From Neorhizobium huautlense (lineage in GTDB: Bacteria > Pseudomonadota > Alphaproteobacteria > Rhizobiales > Rhizobiaceae), in assembly GCF_030811685.1 (NCBI RefSeq), contig NZ_JAUSRF010000005.1:1-64000 (forward strand): DNA of 64,000 nucleotides, given 5' to 3'. A model generated the notes under the pieces. It saw nothing but the letters and a program-made list of their open reading frames with translations, did not search any database and had not been told where the DNA came from. The translations under genes and the position numbers were made by a program. Positions 8,748 to 16,078 of the stretch are shown piece by piece. Each line of letters begins with the position of its first letter. Positions within the stretch are counted from its first letter, which is position 1.

Positions 8748-9538
8748 GATTTTGTCTCCGTTCGCCAGACGAGCCGGAACGCGGCGAAGGTGATGAGAAG
8801 CGTGATGAGGAAGTAGACGGTGACGATGACGCTCGACAGGCGGCCGCTGAGGTCGCGCTGCGCGAACATGTACATCTGCAGCGTTTCGAACTGGCCGCCG
8901 ACCAGCATGCGGGCGTAGACGAATTCGCTCATCAGGCCTGCAAAATTGAGAACGATCGCAAGGGCAATGCCCGGAAAGATCGACGGCAGGATGACACGGC
9001 GCAAAAGTCTCGCATCGCTGATGCCGAGCAGACGGCCGGCTTCGAAAAGCTCTGTCGTATCGAGTGCCTGCAGGCTGTTCTTGACGTTGATATAAAACAT
9101 CGGAAAACAGAGCGGCACATATGTCAGGACGAGGACGATCGGCTGTCCGCCGAGCTGCAGGGGCGGTGCGGAAAAGACGCGGAGATAACCGACCATGAGG
9201 ATGATGGTGGGGACCGCGTAGGGCAGGATGACCAGCCGCGCCATCCAGGTGTCGAGTGTCGGCCAATAGAAGTGGGCGGCGATGACGGCGGGCACAATCA
9301 GCAAGCAGGCCAGAAACAGGGCCAGTCCGGCGACAATGGTGGAACGCAGCAAGGCTGACTGAAACCGAGCGTCCAAAAGAATGGTCTGATAGGCGTCGAG
9401 CGACAGGCCGCTCGGCAGAATTCCGCCGGTCCAACCGGTGGCGATCGAGTTGAGAAACGTGGCAAGGACCGGCAGCAGCAGGAGGATTGCTGCAAACCAG
9501 AGGGTTGTGGTCAGCGCCGGATGTCGGGTCGTTGTCAT
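8744..9538 (-). CDS. ABC transporter permease (second subunit)
   Basis: A 264-residue membrane protein with six predicted helices, starting at the first long one (LWFAAILLLLPVLATFLNSI). The EAA loop is visible as ELFEAGRLLGISDARLLRRV. It is of the PotC/PhnV/ThiP-like class rather than the sugar class. ATGA-type overlaps on both sides (with 9535 and with 8747) indicate tight translational coupling in the operon. Confidence 0.87.
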   Translation of the reverse strand: MTTTRHPALTTTLWFAAILLLLPVLATFLNSIATGWTGGILPSGLSLDAYQTILLDARFQSALLRSTIVAGLALFLACLLIVPAVIAAHFYWPTLDTWMARLVILPYAVPTIILMVGYLRVFSAPPLQLGGQPIVLVLTYVPLCFPMFYINVKNSLQALDTTELFEAGRLLGISDARLLRRVILPSIFPGIALAIVLNFAGLMSEFVYARMLVGGQFETLQMYMFAQRDLSGRLSSVIVTVYFLITLLITFAAFRLVWRTETKS

Positions 9539-10362
9539 CGCTTGTCGCCTTTCAGAAGGAGTTGGCTGACGACGATGGGCACGAGCAGAACCAGAAACAG
9601 CGCGATGGCGATGGCGTTGGCGAGGTTCGGATCGGAAAATACGTCACCCGAAACGAGTTCGCTGATGCGGATGGTGATGACATTGACGCTGGTACCGGTG
9701 AGCGCCAGCGTCGTCGCATAGGTGCCCATGGCATTGGCGAACAGGAGCGTGGTGATGGCGACCATCTGTCGGCCAACCACCGGCAAACCGACACGCAACC
9801 AGAAGCGGGTGGTGCCGACCCCGATGAGGCTCGCGGCTTCCTCAAGCTCCGTCTCGATGCCGTCGAGAACAGGGATGATCAGCAGGACCGCAAGAGCGAT
9901 CTGAAAATAGCAGTAGGCGATGATCAGACCCGTCAACGAATAGACGTTGAATGAGCCGATCAGCCCAGATGCTTTCAGCACGATTGTCAGTGTGCCGTTC
10001 AGGCCGAGAAGGAAGATCAGCGCCATGGCCAGCGGCACGCCAGCAAGATTGGCGCCGATATTGGCCAGCGCCATGGCGATGCGGCGCGTGCCGCCGCTGC
10101 GATAACGAAGGCTGACGGCGATCAGGAAACCGAACAGCACGCCGATCGCCGTCGTCACGGCAGAGATCAGCAGTGAATTGACAAAACTCTGGCCGTAATA
10201 GGCGCTGGTGAGGATTTCGGCGTAGTTTCCGAGTGACCAGACGCCGCCTTTGCTGAAGCTGTCGATCAGGACGGTTGCCAGCGGCCAGACGACCAGTGCC
10301 GCCAGCATGAGAAGAAAGGGCGCGGCCAGAAGCTTCATGGCCGGAGAGGCGTGGTGGCTCAT
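9535..10362 (-). CDS. ABC transporter permease (first subunit)
   Basis: A 275-residue permease of the PotB/PhnU-like class. It has several membrane helices and an EAA-type loop (ELEEAASLIGVGTTRFWLRV, about residues 171-190) followed by GLPVVGRQM. It overlaps the upstream phosphatase-like gene (ATGA at 10359-10362) and the downstream permease by 4 bases. It forms the channel with the 8744-9538 product. The substrate is not evident from the sequence. Confidence 0.87.
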   Translation of the reverse strand: MSHHASPAMKLLAAPFLLMLAALVVWPLATVLIDSFSKGGVWSLGNYAEILTSAYYGQSFVNSLLISAVTTAIGVLFGFLIAVSLRYRSGGTRRIAMALANIGANLAGVPLAMALIFLLGLNGTLTIVLKASGLIGSFNVYSLTGLIIAYCYFQIALAVLLIIPVLDGIETELEEAASLIGVGTTRFWLRVGLPVVGRQMVAITTLLFANAMGTYATTLALTGTSVNVITIRISELVSGDVFSDPNLANAIAIALFLVLLVPIVVSQLLLKGDKR

Positions 10363-11183
10363 GGGCGAGCCACATCCCGGTTCAGCAGGGCAGGGACGGA
10401 AAGGCCGTGATTTTCGATGCCGAGCAGTTCGCAGATCAGACCGGCAAGCTCGGTCTGTTTCGGTTGGGCGGCCGTATCGAGCGTAAAGATGTCGGCGCCG
10501 ATCGTATACAGCGGAACGGTCGCTTCATCCTCGTGCGGACCACCGTGATTGCCGTCATCGCTCATGCCGTGATCGCTGGTGACGATGATGGTATAACCGG
10601 CGGCGCGCCATTGCGGCACATAACGGGCGAGAAGATCGGCGGCGTTGCGGGTGGTGTCGCGATACTGGCGGGAGGCGCCGCCATGCTTGTGGCCGATATC
10701 GTCGATGTTCATCGGATGCAGCAGCAGGAAATCGGGATCATGCCGGCGTATGAGATCGTCTGCATCGGCGAACAGGTGATCGTCCGGATAATGGTCCTGC
10801 CAGTAAAAGGCGCCATGTTGTATGCCGCCGTCGGAATTGCTGATGTGACGGAATTCCGGGCTGAATGGGGCCTGATTGTAGAGTTCGAAATACCAGTGAT
10901 ACGCGGCGGCGGCGGTCACGAGCCCGGCCTTGCGCGCCAGCGAAAAGACGTTGTCGAAATTCGAGCGGCGCACCACGCCATTGCTGGTCACGCCATGCAC
11001 GACAGGCGGAAGGCCGGTCATCAGCGTTTCGTAAAGCGGGCGGGAAATAGACGGCAGCTCACTGTCTACACGATAGACCTGCGCTTCAGCGCCCGCGACC
11101 AGAGCTTCCATATAGCCGAGGCATTCGCGTGCGGTGGAATACCGGAGGCCATCGAGAATGATGAAGATCGTGCGCTTCGTCAT
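10359..11183 (-). CDS. Alkaline phosphatase-superfamily phosphodiesterase/pyrophosphatase
   Basis: A 274-residue member of the type I phosphodiesterase/nucleotide pyrophosphatase group. The first metal-site Asp is in IFIILDGLRYS. The likely nucleophile lies in LPSISRPLYETLMTGLPPV, where many relatives have Thr and Ser is likely here. Further metal ligands are DDIGHKHGG and TSDHGMSDDGNHGG. No signal peptide is seen, so it probably hydrolyses an imported phosphoester or phosphonate in the cytosol. I chose the ATG at the complement of 11181-11183 with an AAGGACC Shine-Dalgarno; a longer upstream frame crosses a hairpin. It lies inside an importer operon, like the GDPD gene in the neighbouring operon. 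Confidence 0.82.
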   Translation of the reverse strand: MTKRTIFIILDGLRYSTARECLGYMEALVAGAEAQVYRVDSELPSISRPLYETLMTGLPPVVHGVTSNGVVRRSNFDNVFSLARKAGLVTAAAAYHWYFELYNQAPFSPEFRHISNSDGGIQHGAFYWQDHYPDDHLFADADDLIRRHDPDFLLLHPMNIDDIGHKHGGASRQYRDTTRNAADLLARYVPQWRAAGYTIIVTSDHGMSDDGNHGGPHEDEATVPLYTIGADIFTLDTAAQPKQTELAGLICELLGIENHGLSVPALLNRDVARP

Positions 11184-11219
11184 GAAGCTGGTCCTTTTCG
11201 TTGAATTCAATGCAAGAAT

Positions 11220-11243
11220 GTCTCGCGGATCGGTCCGCGAGAC
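11220..11243 (-). other. Perfect 10-bp hairpin after binding-protein gene
   Basis: GTCTCGCGGA (11220-11229) and TCCGCGAGAC (11234-11243) pair perfectly around a 4-base loop. It lies 32 bases after the binding-protein stop and before the phosphatase-like gene. No T-run follows on the minus strand, so an mRNA 3'-end protector or partial attenuator giving more binding protein than membrane subunits is the likeliest role. Confidence 0.65.
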
Positions 11244-11275
11244 GGGATGTTTGACGAAAGATTGTGTCGCCGGAA

Positions 11276-12325
11276 TTACATCTTCGGAGCGACGAGATCG
11301 CGCCACAGCTGCGAGATTTCCTTGGCGGCCTCCGAGGTCCACAGCGTCGGGTCGATCGGGCGGGCAGCCTTGTACTGGTCGGACGGCAGCAGCTTTTCCT
11401 TGGCGTCTGCCGGCAGCTCAATATGGTCGAAGCGGATCGGGCGGGCGTACCCGCGGGCAAGGTTGATCTGGCCGGCGTCGCTGAGGATATATTCGCGGGT
11501 CAACTTGGCGGCATTCGGGTTTTTCGAATGCTTGTTGATGATCGTTGCATAACCGCTGGTGACCGAACCATCAGACGGGATGATGACCTTGAACTTGTCC
11601 TTGCCGACGACGTCGCGGTAGTTCAGCGCGTTGAAGTCCCAAAGCGGGGCGACCTGGATTTCGCCGCGTTCCATCAATGCCGGGGTGACGCCGCTGCCGA
11701 CGACTCGGCCCTGTTCGGCCAGCTTCTGGAACAGTTCAACGCCCGGGCGCAGGTTCTTTTCGTTGCCGCCGAGCGAAACGGCTGCGGCGAGGATCGAGGC
11801 ATTGTCCTGTGCGCCAGAACCGACCTTGCCCATGGTGACCTTGTAGTCGCCTTTCAGAAGATCGGCCCAGGAGGTCGGCGGGTTGGCGACATCTGCGGAA
11901 ACGAGGAAGGCGATCGTGCCGGTGTAACCAATCACCCAGTTGCCGTCGGCATCCTTGGCCCAGTCGGGGATCTGGTCCCAGGTGGTAGTCTTATAGGGCA
12001 TGGTGACGCCGCGGGCGAGCGCGATCGGGCCGAATTCAAGGCCGACGTCGCCGATATCGGCGGTGGCGTTGACGCCTTCATTGGCGAACTTGGCGATCTC
12101 TTCGCCGCTGCTCATGTCAGTGTCGGAATGTTTCAGGCCGTATTTCTCGGTCAGCTGCTGCCAGGTATCCTTCCAGTTGGCCCAGCCGTCCGGCATGCCG
12201 ACACTGTACACGGCGCCTTCCTTGCGGGCACCTTCTTCGAGTGCGGCAATGTCATTGGCGGCAGCGATGCCGGAATAGGCCAGAACGCCGAGGGCGGGCA
12301 GGGCCAGGAAAGTGCGACGGAACAT
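11276..12325 (-). CDS. ABC transporter substrate-binding protein (PotD/FbpA/PhnS-like)
   Basis: A 349-residue periplasmic binding protein. A signal peptide of about 23 residues (RRTFLALPALGVLAYSGIAA, cleavage near AAA-ND) is followed by a type-2 binding fold (EGARKEGAVYSVGMPDGWAN; later LAEQGRVVGSGVTPALMERG). It is the first gene of the leftward operon and has Shine-Dalgarno AGGTG just before its ATG. The divergent GntR/UTRA regulator and embedded phosphatase-like enzyme suggest an organophosphate or phosphonate ligand. Iron or polyamine ligands, used by relatives, cannot be excluded. Confidence 0.82.
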   Translation of the reverse strand: MFRRTFLALPALGVLAYSGIAAANDIAALEEGARKEGAVYSVGMPDGWANWKDTWQQLTEKYGLKHSDTDMSSGEEIAKFANEGVNATADIGDVGLEFGPIALARGVTMPYKTTTWDQIPDWAKDADGNWVIGYTGTIAFLVSADVANPPTSWADLLKGDYKVTMGKVGSGAQDNASILAAAVSLGGNEKNLRPGVELFQKLAEQGRVVGSGVTPALMERGEIQVAPLWDFNALNYRDVVGKDKFKVIIPSDGSVTSGYATIINKHSKNPNAAKLTREYILSDAGQINLARGYARPIRFDHIELPADAKEKLLPSDQYKAARPIDPTLWTSEAAKEISQLWRDLVAPKM

Positions 12326-12337
12326 GTTTCACCTCAT

Positions 12338-12368
12338 TGGTATAGACCAGATGTGTGGTCCTATGCCA
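12338..12368. promoter_or_regulatory. Two near-palindromic operators between binding protein and GntR/UTRA regulator
   Basis: TGGTATAGACCA (12338-12349) and TGGTCCTATGCCA (12356-12368) are two imperfect palindromes of the TGGTNTAGACCA type known for HutC-subfamily GntR regulators (DasR/PhnF-like). They sit in the 75-base divergent intergenic region, 13 bases upstream of the binding-protein start codon. The adjacent regulator could repress both directions through them. Site assignment is by pattern only. Confidence 0.55.
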
Positions 12369-12400
12369 AACTGTGATGACAGGCGCATGACGGGTGACGA

Positions 12401-13141
12401 ATGGCTGACGGCAGCACGAACGATACGATCACACAGCCTTCCTCGAAACTTGAGCAGGCGATCAGAGTCGATTTGGCCGAAGGTCGTCTGGCGGTGGATC
12501 GACGGCTGCCGCCTGAGCGCGAACTGGCGGAACGTTATGTGACGACACGCATCACGTTGCGCGAAGCACTTTCTCATCTCGAAATGGATGGTCTCATCTA
12601 TCGCGAAAATCGCAGAGGGTGGTTCGTTTCGGATCGTCGACTGGTCTATAATCCGCTGTGGCGGACGGACTTTCAGCGCATGACACGGGAACAGAACCGG
12701 CAGGCAAGCACCGAACTGATTGAAGCCGTCAGCGCTATTGCCCCAGAAGCTATCTGCGCATTGCTGGAACAGCCCGTAGGAACTGAGTTTTGGCGTATCC
12801 GGCGTCGACGGCGGGTGGATGGCCGGCTCGTCGTTTTCGTGGAGCATCACCTGAACAAAACAGTGTTCTCCGATATTCTGGAGCAGGATCTGACTGGTTC
12901 TCTGACCAATCTGTACCGCGAAAAATATGCGCTGGAATATGGTGACGTGTCTTTCGAGATCAACCCGATCTCCTTGACCGGCATGCCGGCGACTGAACTG
13001 CGCTGTTCCGACGGCACGTTCGGCTTGCAGATCGTGCGCGTCAATCGTGATCAGTCAGGCCTTATTCTGGATTGCGATGTCGAATACTGGCGACATGACG
13101 CCGTTTCTATCAGGATAGATACGAGAGACGGCCCTGGTTAG
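12401..13141 (+). CDS. GntR-family regulator with UTRA domain (HutC subfamily)
   Basis: A 246-residue regulator. The winged helix-turn-helix spans about residues 15-75 (RLPPERELAERYVTTRITLR; EMDGLIYRENRRGWFVSDRR). A C-terminal UTRA effector domain follows (about 95-240; FWRIRRRRRVDGRLVVFVEH, ending SGLILDCDVEYWRHDAVSIR). It is divergent from the binding-protein operon, with paired palindromes in between, so it most likely represses that operon and itself. PhnF-type regulators of phosphonate uptake have the same architecture. The effector is unknown. Confidence 0.87.
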   Translation: MADGSTNDTITQPSSKLEQAIRVDLAEGRLAVDRRLPPERELAERYVTTRITLREALSHLEMDGLIYRENRRGWFVSDRRLVYNPLWRTDFQRMTREQNRQASTELIEAVSAIAPEAICALLEQPVGTEFWRIRRRRRVDGRLVVFVEHHLNKTVFSDILEQDLTGSLTNLYREKYALEYGDVSFEINPISLTGMPATELRCSDGTFGLQIVRVNRDQSGLILDCDVEYWRHDAVSIRIDTRDGPG

Positions 13142-13526
13142 GCCAAGTCGTGTTCTCACGGTCTGTTTTCATCTCTAATTTTCGAATGTGCAACGGGACG
13201 CGGATTCCTACCCGCTCAACAGCGGTAGATATCACTCCCGGAATTTTCAGTTCGGTTCTTTGATCAAGGCGGGAAATGACCGTGTCGCTTTCTTTCGAAT
13301 GCCTCATAGCTCCACTTGCTGCGAGCGAGCTTAGCTATCCCTAACTGGGGATGGCCTGCCGCGTGCCGCCGTCTTCTGTCTCATCGCCTGGGGTATGTTC
13401 GAAAACCCTTCTATCTGCGCGCTGAAGCCAAATACCTAAGTTTATTGTCGATGCACAGCTCACATGAAAGTGTGGGACGATACGCAGTATTCCGTACGTT
13501 TTTTTAAGGCTTTACGGAAAAAGCAT
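13142..13526. other. Intergenic stretch without a supported gene
   Basis: Short frames exist on both strands (for example 13110-13307 minus), but none has a good ribosome site or recognisable family features. It separates the GntR/UTRA regulator from the terminator of the leftward small-protein gene. Confidence 0.5.
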
Positions 13527-13556
13527 AACTCACCGGCCTTCCCGACCGGCGAGTTT
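13515..13556 (-). terminator. Rho-independent terminator for the leftward secreted-protein gene
   Basis: AACTCACCGG (13527-13536) pairs with CCGGCGAGTT (13546-13555), ten pairs with one G-U. On the minus strand the stem is followed by ATGCTTTTTCC, giving a T-run. It lies about 110 bases beyond the stop of the gene at 13668-14120, which it would terminate. Confidence 0.65.
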
Positions 13557-13667
13557 CAGGTTTTCGCTTTTATGTTCTTCACATCCCTCGGCCTGGACGG
13601 GCTTCATACTTGGGCTTCCCTTTGCGGATATGCGCGAAAAGATACTCTTCGCCCCCCGAGGTCAGGA

Positions 13668-14120
13668 TCAGCTTCCAAGCTTTTCAGGCATGGCGGAGGA
13701 GTGATGCGACGAGATCAGCCACTTTCCATCCTTGAACTCATACGTGAACGTGTAGCGTGCCGGAACCTTGCTGCCGTCGGTCAGCGTGAAGGTATAATTG
13801 CCGGTGTCGATCGCACTGTTGCAGGACAGTTTGATCGTGCGGCTGTCGATTGCGCCCTTTGGTTCCTTCTTGAGGAAATCCACGAAATAGCCCTTGCGCT
13901 CGTCCTGCGTCAGCCGCGGCGTGTTCGAGAGCGTAGGCAGAAGCACGGCGTCCGCTGCATAGTTTTCGATGACATTCTCGGGGCTGAGGGTGGCCAGCGA
14001 TGCATTCCAGCGGTCGAACAACTGCTCTACTTCGGCCTGGGTAATCGGCGCGCATTCCTGTGCAAGGGAAGGCGTCGCCATCAGAGCGATCACGGATGCG
14101 GCAAGCAGATGTCGTTTCAT
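13668..14120 (-). CDS. Secreted SnoaL/SgcJ-like (NTF2-fold) small protein
   Basis: A 150-residue protein. A clear signal peptide (MKRHLLAASVIALMATPSLA, cleavage before QE) is followed by an NTF2-like domain of the SgcJ/EcaC type (EVEQLFDRWNASLATLSPEN; IENYAADAVLLPTLSN; YTFTYEFKDGKWLISSHHSS). I chose the ATG at the complement of 14118-14120 because GGAGA lies 8 bases upstream; in-frame starts further up have none. Members of this fold bind small ligands or are enzymes, and a specific role cannot be read here. It is a single gene with its own downstream terminator. Confidence 0.75.
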   Translation of the reverse strand: MKRHLLAASVIALMATPSLAQECAPITQAEVEQLFDRWNASLATLSPENVIENYAADAVLLPTLSNTPRLTQDERKGYFVDFLKKEPKGAIDSRTIKLSCNSAIDTGNYTFTLTDGSKVPARYTFTYEFKDGKWLISSHHSSAMPEKLGS

Positions 14121-14282
14121 TTCGGTCTCCATCGAATTTGACTTCTCCGGCGTCAATCTTGCCGGCCTGCCAAACATGCCGGGATGCGCCTCATGCGGCG
14201 TCTGCCGCCTGGCCGTGATCGCATCTGCCGAGTGGCATATGCGATCACGACGGACGATCGCCTATCTTACGGACGCACAACA

Positions 14283-15428
14283 TTGAAAAGACGGAAAATC
14301 GTGGACGATCCAGACGGCATAAATTCTCCCATACGCGAATTGCGACGCCTTTATCGCGATGCGGAAGCCAAGGCCGCGCGTCTGCGATTGATCGTCGATG
14401 TCCGCACTATGTTCGACGCCGGCCCTGTGGATGCGTCGATGCATGGAGCGCTGTCGGCCATTGCCGGTTTCTCAGGCGCATCCATGGCCAGCATCCGCGC
14501 AGAAACGGATATGCGCTGGCAGTTTCCCGCCAACGGCGTGGAACATGGCGCTTTAAACGAAAGCACGGCCCATGCTTTTGTCGGCAAGGGCTGGGCCGGC
14601 GGCGAGCAGGTGGAGTTGCGCATTGCCGGCCTTGCTGCCGCGCTCGAAGAAGCCGATCGTGACGCGATCCAGGTCGTGACCGATCAGATCGCCGGCTTTC
14701 TGGCCTCTGAAAGGCAGCGTGTTCTTCGGGGGCAGCTGACAGCCGATCTTAAAGCCCGTGAACGCGATCTCGAAAACCTGGTCAAGGCGATGATTGGCGC
14801 GCAGGAGCAGGAGCGGCGCAGGATCGCCTATGACCTTCACGATGGTGTGGCGCAATCTTTGGTGAGCCTTCTGTTCAGGCTGGAGGCGGCGGGCGTGACC
14901 GTCAGCGATGCCTCTCCAGCGAAAGAGGCGATCGAAAGCGGTATCGAGATCGTGCGCATGTCCATCGGCGACGTACGCGGTGCCATCGAAGCGCTTCGTC
15001 CCGCGGAACTCGACGATCTGGGTCTTGAGGCGGCACTGCGCGCCCGGCTGGACGATATCGATTGCGTGCAGATTTCCTTTCATGCGGATCTGGGTGGAAG
15101 CCGCCTGTCCGATGTGCTCGAGGTAACCCTTTACAGAGTGGCGCAGGAAGCGCTGGCCAATGCCGTAAAACACTCCGGCTGCAGCCGGATCGATTTGCGT
15201 CTGGCATCGGAGCACCCGCAGTCCGTCTCCCTCGCCATCACCGATAACGGCCAGGGCATTGCGGATCTGTCGATGTCGAGGGAGAGGGGGCAGGGTGTCG
15301 GCATGTCCGCCATGCGCGAGCGGATGGCGCTGATCGGCGGCTCGCTCTGCGTCCAATCAGAACCGGGCGGAGGAACGTCCGTCATTGCGCGTGCTCCGGT
15401 TTCCGTAACCCTGAAGGAGTTCATGTGA
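14283..15428 (+). CDS. NarX/NarL-type sensor histidine kinase (HisKA_3)
   Basis: A sensor kinase of about 381 residues. It has an N-terminal GAF-like region without obvious membrane helices (about 25-140), then a coiled dimerisation segment and a HisKA_3 phosphoacceptor (EQERRRIAYDLHDGVAQSL, His about residue 186). An HATPase_c domain follows (QEALANAVKHSG; ITDNGQGI; GVGMSAMRERMALIGGSLCV). The start is uncertain: TTG at 14283 or GTG at 14301 are both plausible. The gene overlaps its response regulator by GTGA. The cytosolic sensor module suggests detection of an internal signal. Confidence 0.82.
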   Translation: MKRRKIVDDPDGINSPIRELRRLYRDAEAKAARLRLIVDVRTMFDAGPVDASMHGALSAIAGFSGASMASIRAETDMRWQFPANGVEHGALNESTAHAFVGKGWAGGEQVELRIAGLAAALEEADRDAIQVVTDQIAGFLASERQRVLRGQLTADLKARERDLENLVKAMIGAQEQERRRIAYDLHDGVAQSLVSLLFRLEAAGVTVSDASPAKEAIESGIEIVRMSIGDVRGAIEALRPAELDDLGLEAALRARLDDIDCVQISFHADLGGSRLSDVLEVTLYRVAQEALANAVKHSGCSRIDLRLASEHPQSVSLAITDNGQGIADLSMSRERGQGVGMSAMRERMALIGGSLCVQSEPGGGTSVIARAPVSVTLKEFM

Positions 15429-16078
15429 ACCGTTACAGAATACTGATCGCTGATGATCATGAGCTCGCACGGTCGGGGCTTGTCGCCGTATTGGCAAGTG
15501 CGCCAGAACTCGAAATCGTCGGGGAAGCGGCAGACGGCATGACGGCGGTTGCGCTCAGCGAAACGCTTCGCCCCGATATCGCGCTTCTCGATATCCGGAT
15601 GGGGGGGATGGATGGGCTTGAAGCGGCGGCGGAAATCCGTCAGCGCGCACCCGAAACCCTTATCATCATGCTGACCATGCATGACAGCGTCGATTATCTC
15701 GAAGCCGCCATCAAGGCCGGGGCCAGCGGTTATGCCCTGAAGGACATCCGGCGCGATGCGTTGTTGCAGGTCATCGCCAATGTTGCGGCGGGCCAATCCT
15801 TCTTCGATGTAGACCTGATGCGTCGCCTGCTTCGCCGGGTCTCGCCGGAACCAGCCGGAGACGCTGCCATCGAAAGGCTGACGGTGCGAGAGCGGGAAAT
15901 TCTCGTTCGCCTGACGACCGGCGAGACGAACAAGGAAATCGCCCGCTCGCTCGGTATCGCGCCCGGCACCGTCAAGGTGCATGTCGAACGCATTCTCGAC
16001 AAGCTGCAGGTGACCGATCGGACGCAGGCCGCAGTCATGGCAGTTCGGGCAGGGCTGGTGGATCAGGACAGCCTATGA
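15425..16078 (+). CDS. NarL/FixJ-type response regulator
   Basis: A 217-residue regulator starting at GTG (15425). The receiver domain has the acidic pocket (LIADDHE), phosphoacceptor Asp at about residue 56 (ALLDIRMGG) and conserved Lys (GYALKDIRR). A LuxR-type helix-turn-helix follows (LTVREREILVRLTTGETNKE; GIAPGTVKVHVERILDKLQV). It is translationally coupled to the kinases on both sides (GTGA and ATGA overlaps). It is the only DNA-binding output in this four-gene cassette, so it is the obvious candidate to control nearby genes such as the lodAB-like pair. Confidence 0.92.
   Translation: MNRYRILIADDHELARSGLVAVLASAPELEIVGEAADGMTAVALSETLRPDIALLDIRMGGMDGLEAAAEIRQRAPETLIIMLTMHDSVDYLEAAIKAGASGYALKDIRRDALLQVIANVAAGQSFFDVDLMRRLLRRVSPEPAGDAAIERLTVREREILVRLTTGETNKEIARSLGIAPGTVKVHVERILDKLQVTDRTQAAVMAVRAGLVDQDSL

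Noticed and set aside
7734..9434. 566-codon minus-strand frame suggesting a permease-ATPase fusion
   Set aside because: The part upstream of 8747 is an out-of-frame shadow of the permease at 8744-9538. The ATPase has its own ATG overlapping the permease stop.
13464..14141. 225-codon plus-strand frame opposite the secreted SnoaL-like gene
   Set aside because: It is the antisense shadow of 13668-14120, which has a signal peptide, ribosome site and terminator. The plus frame has none of these and no family-like segments.
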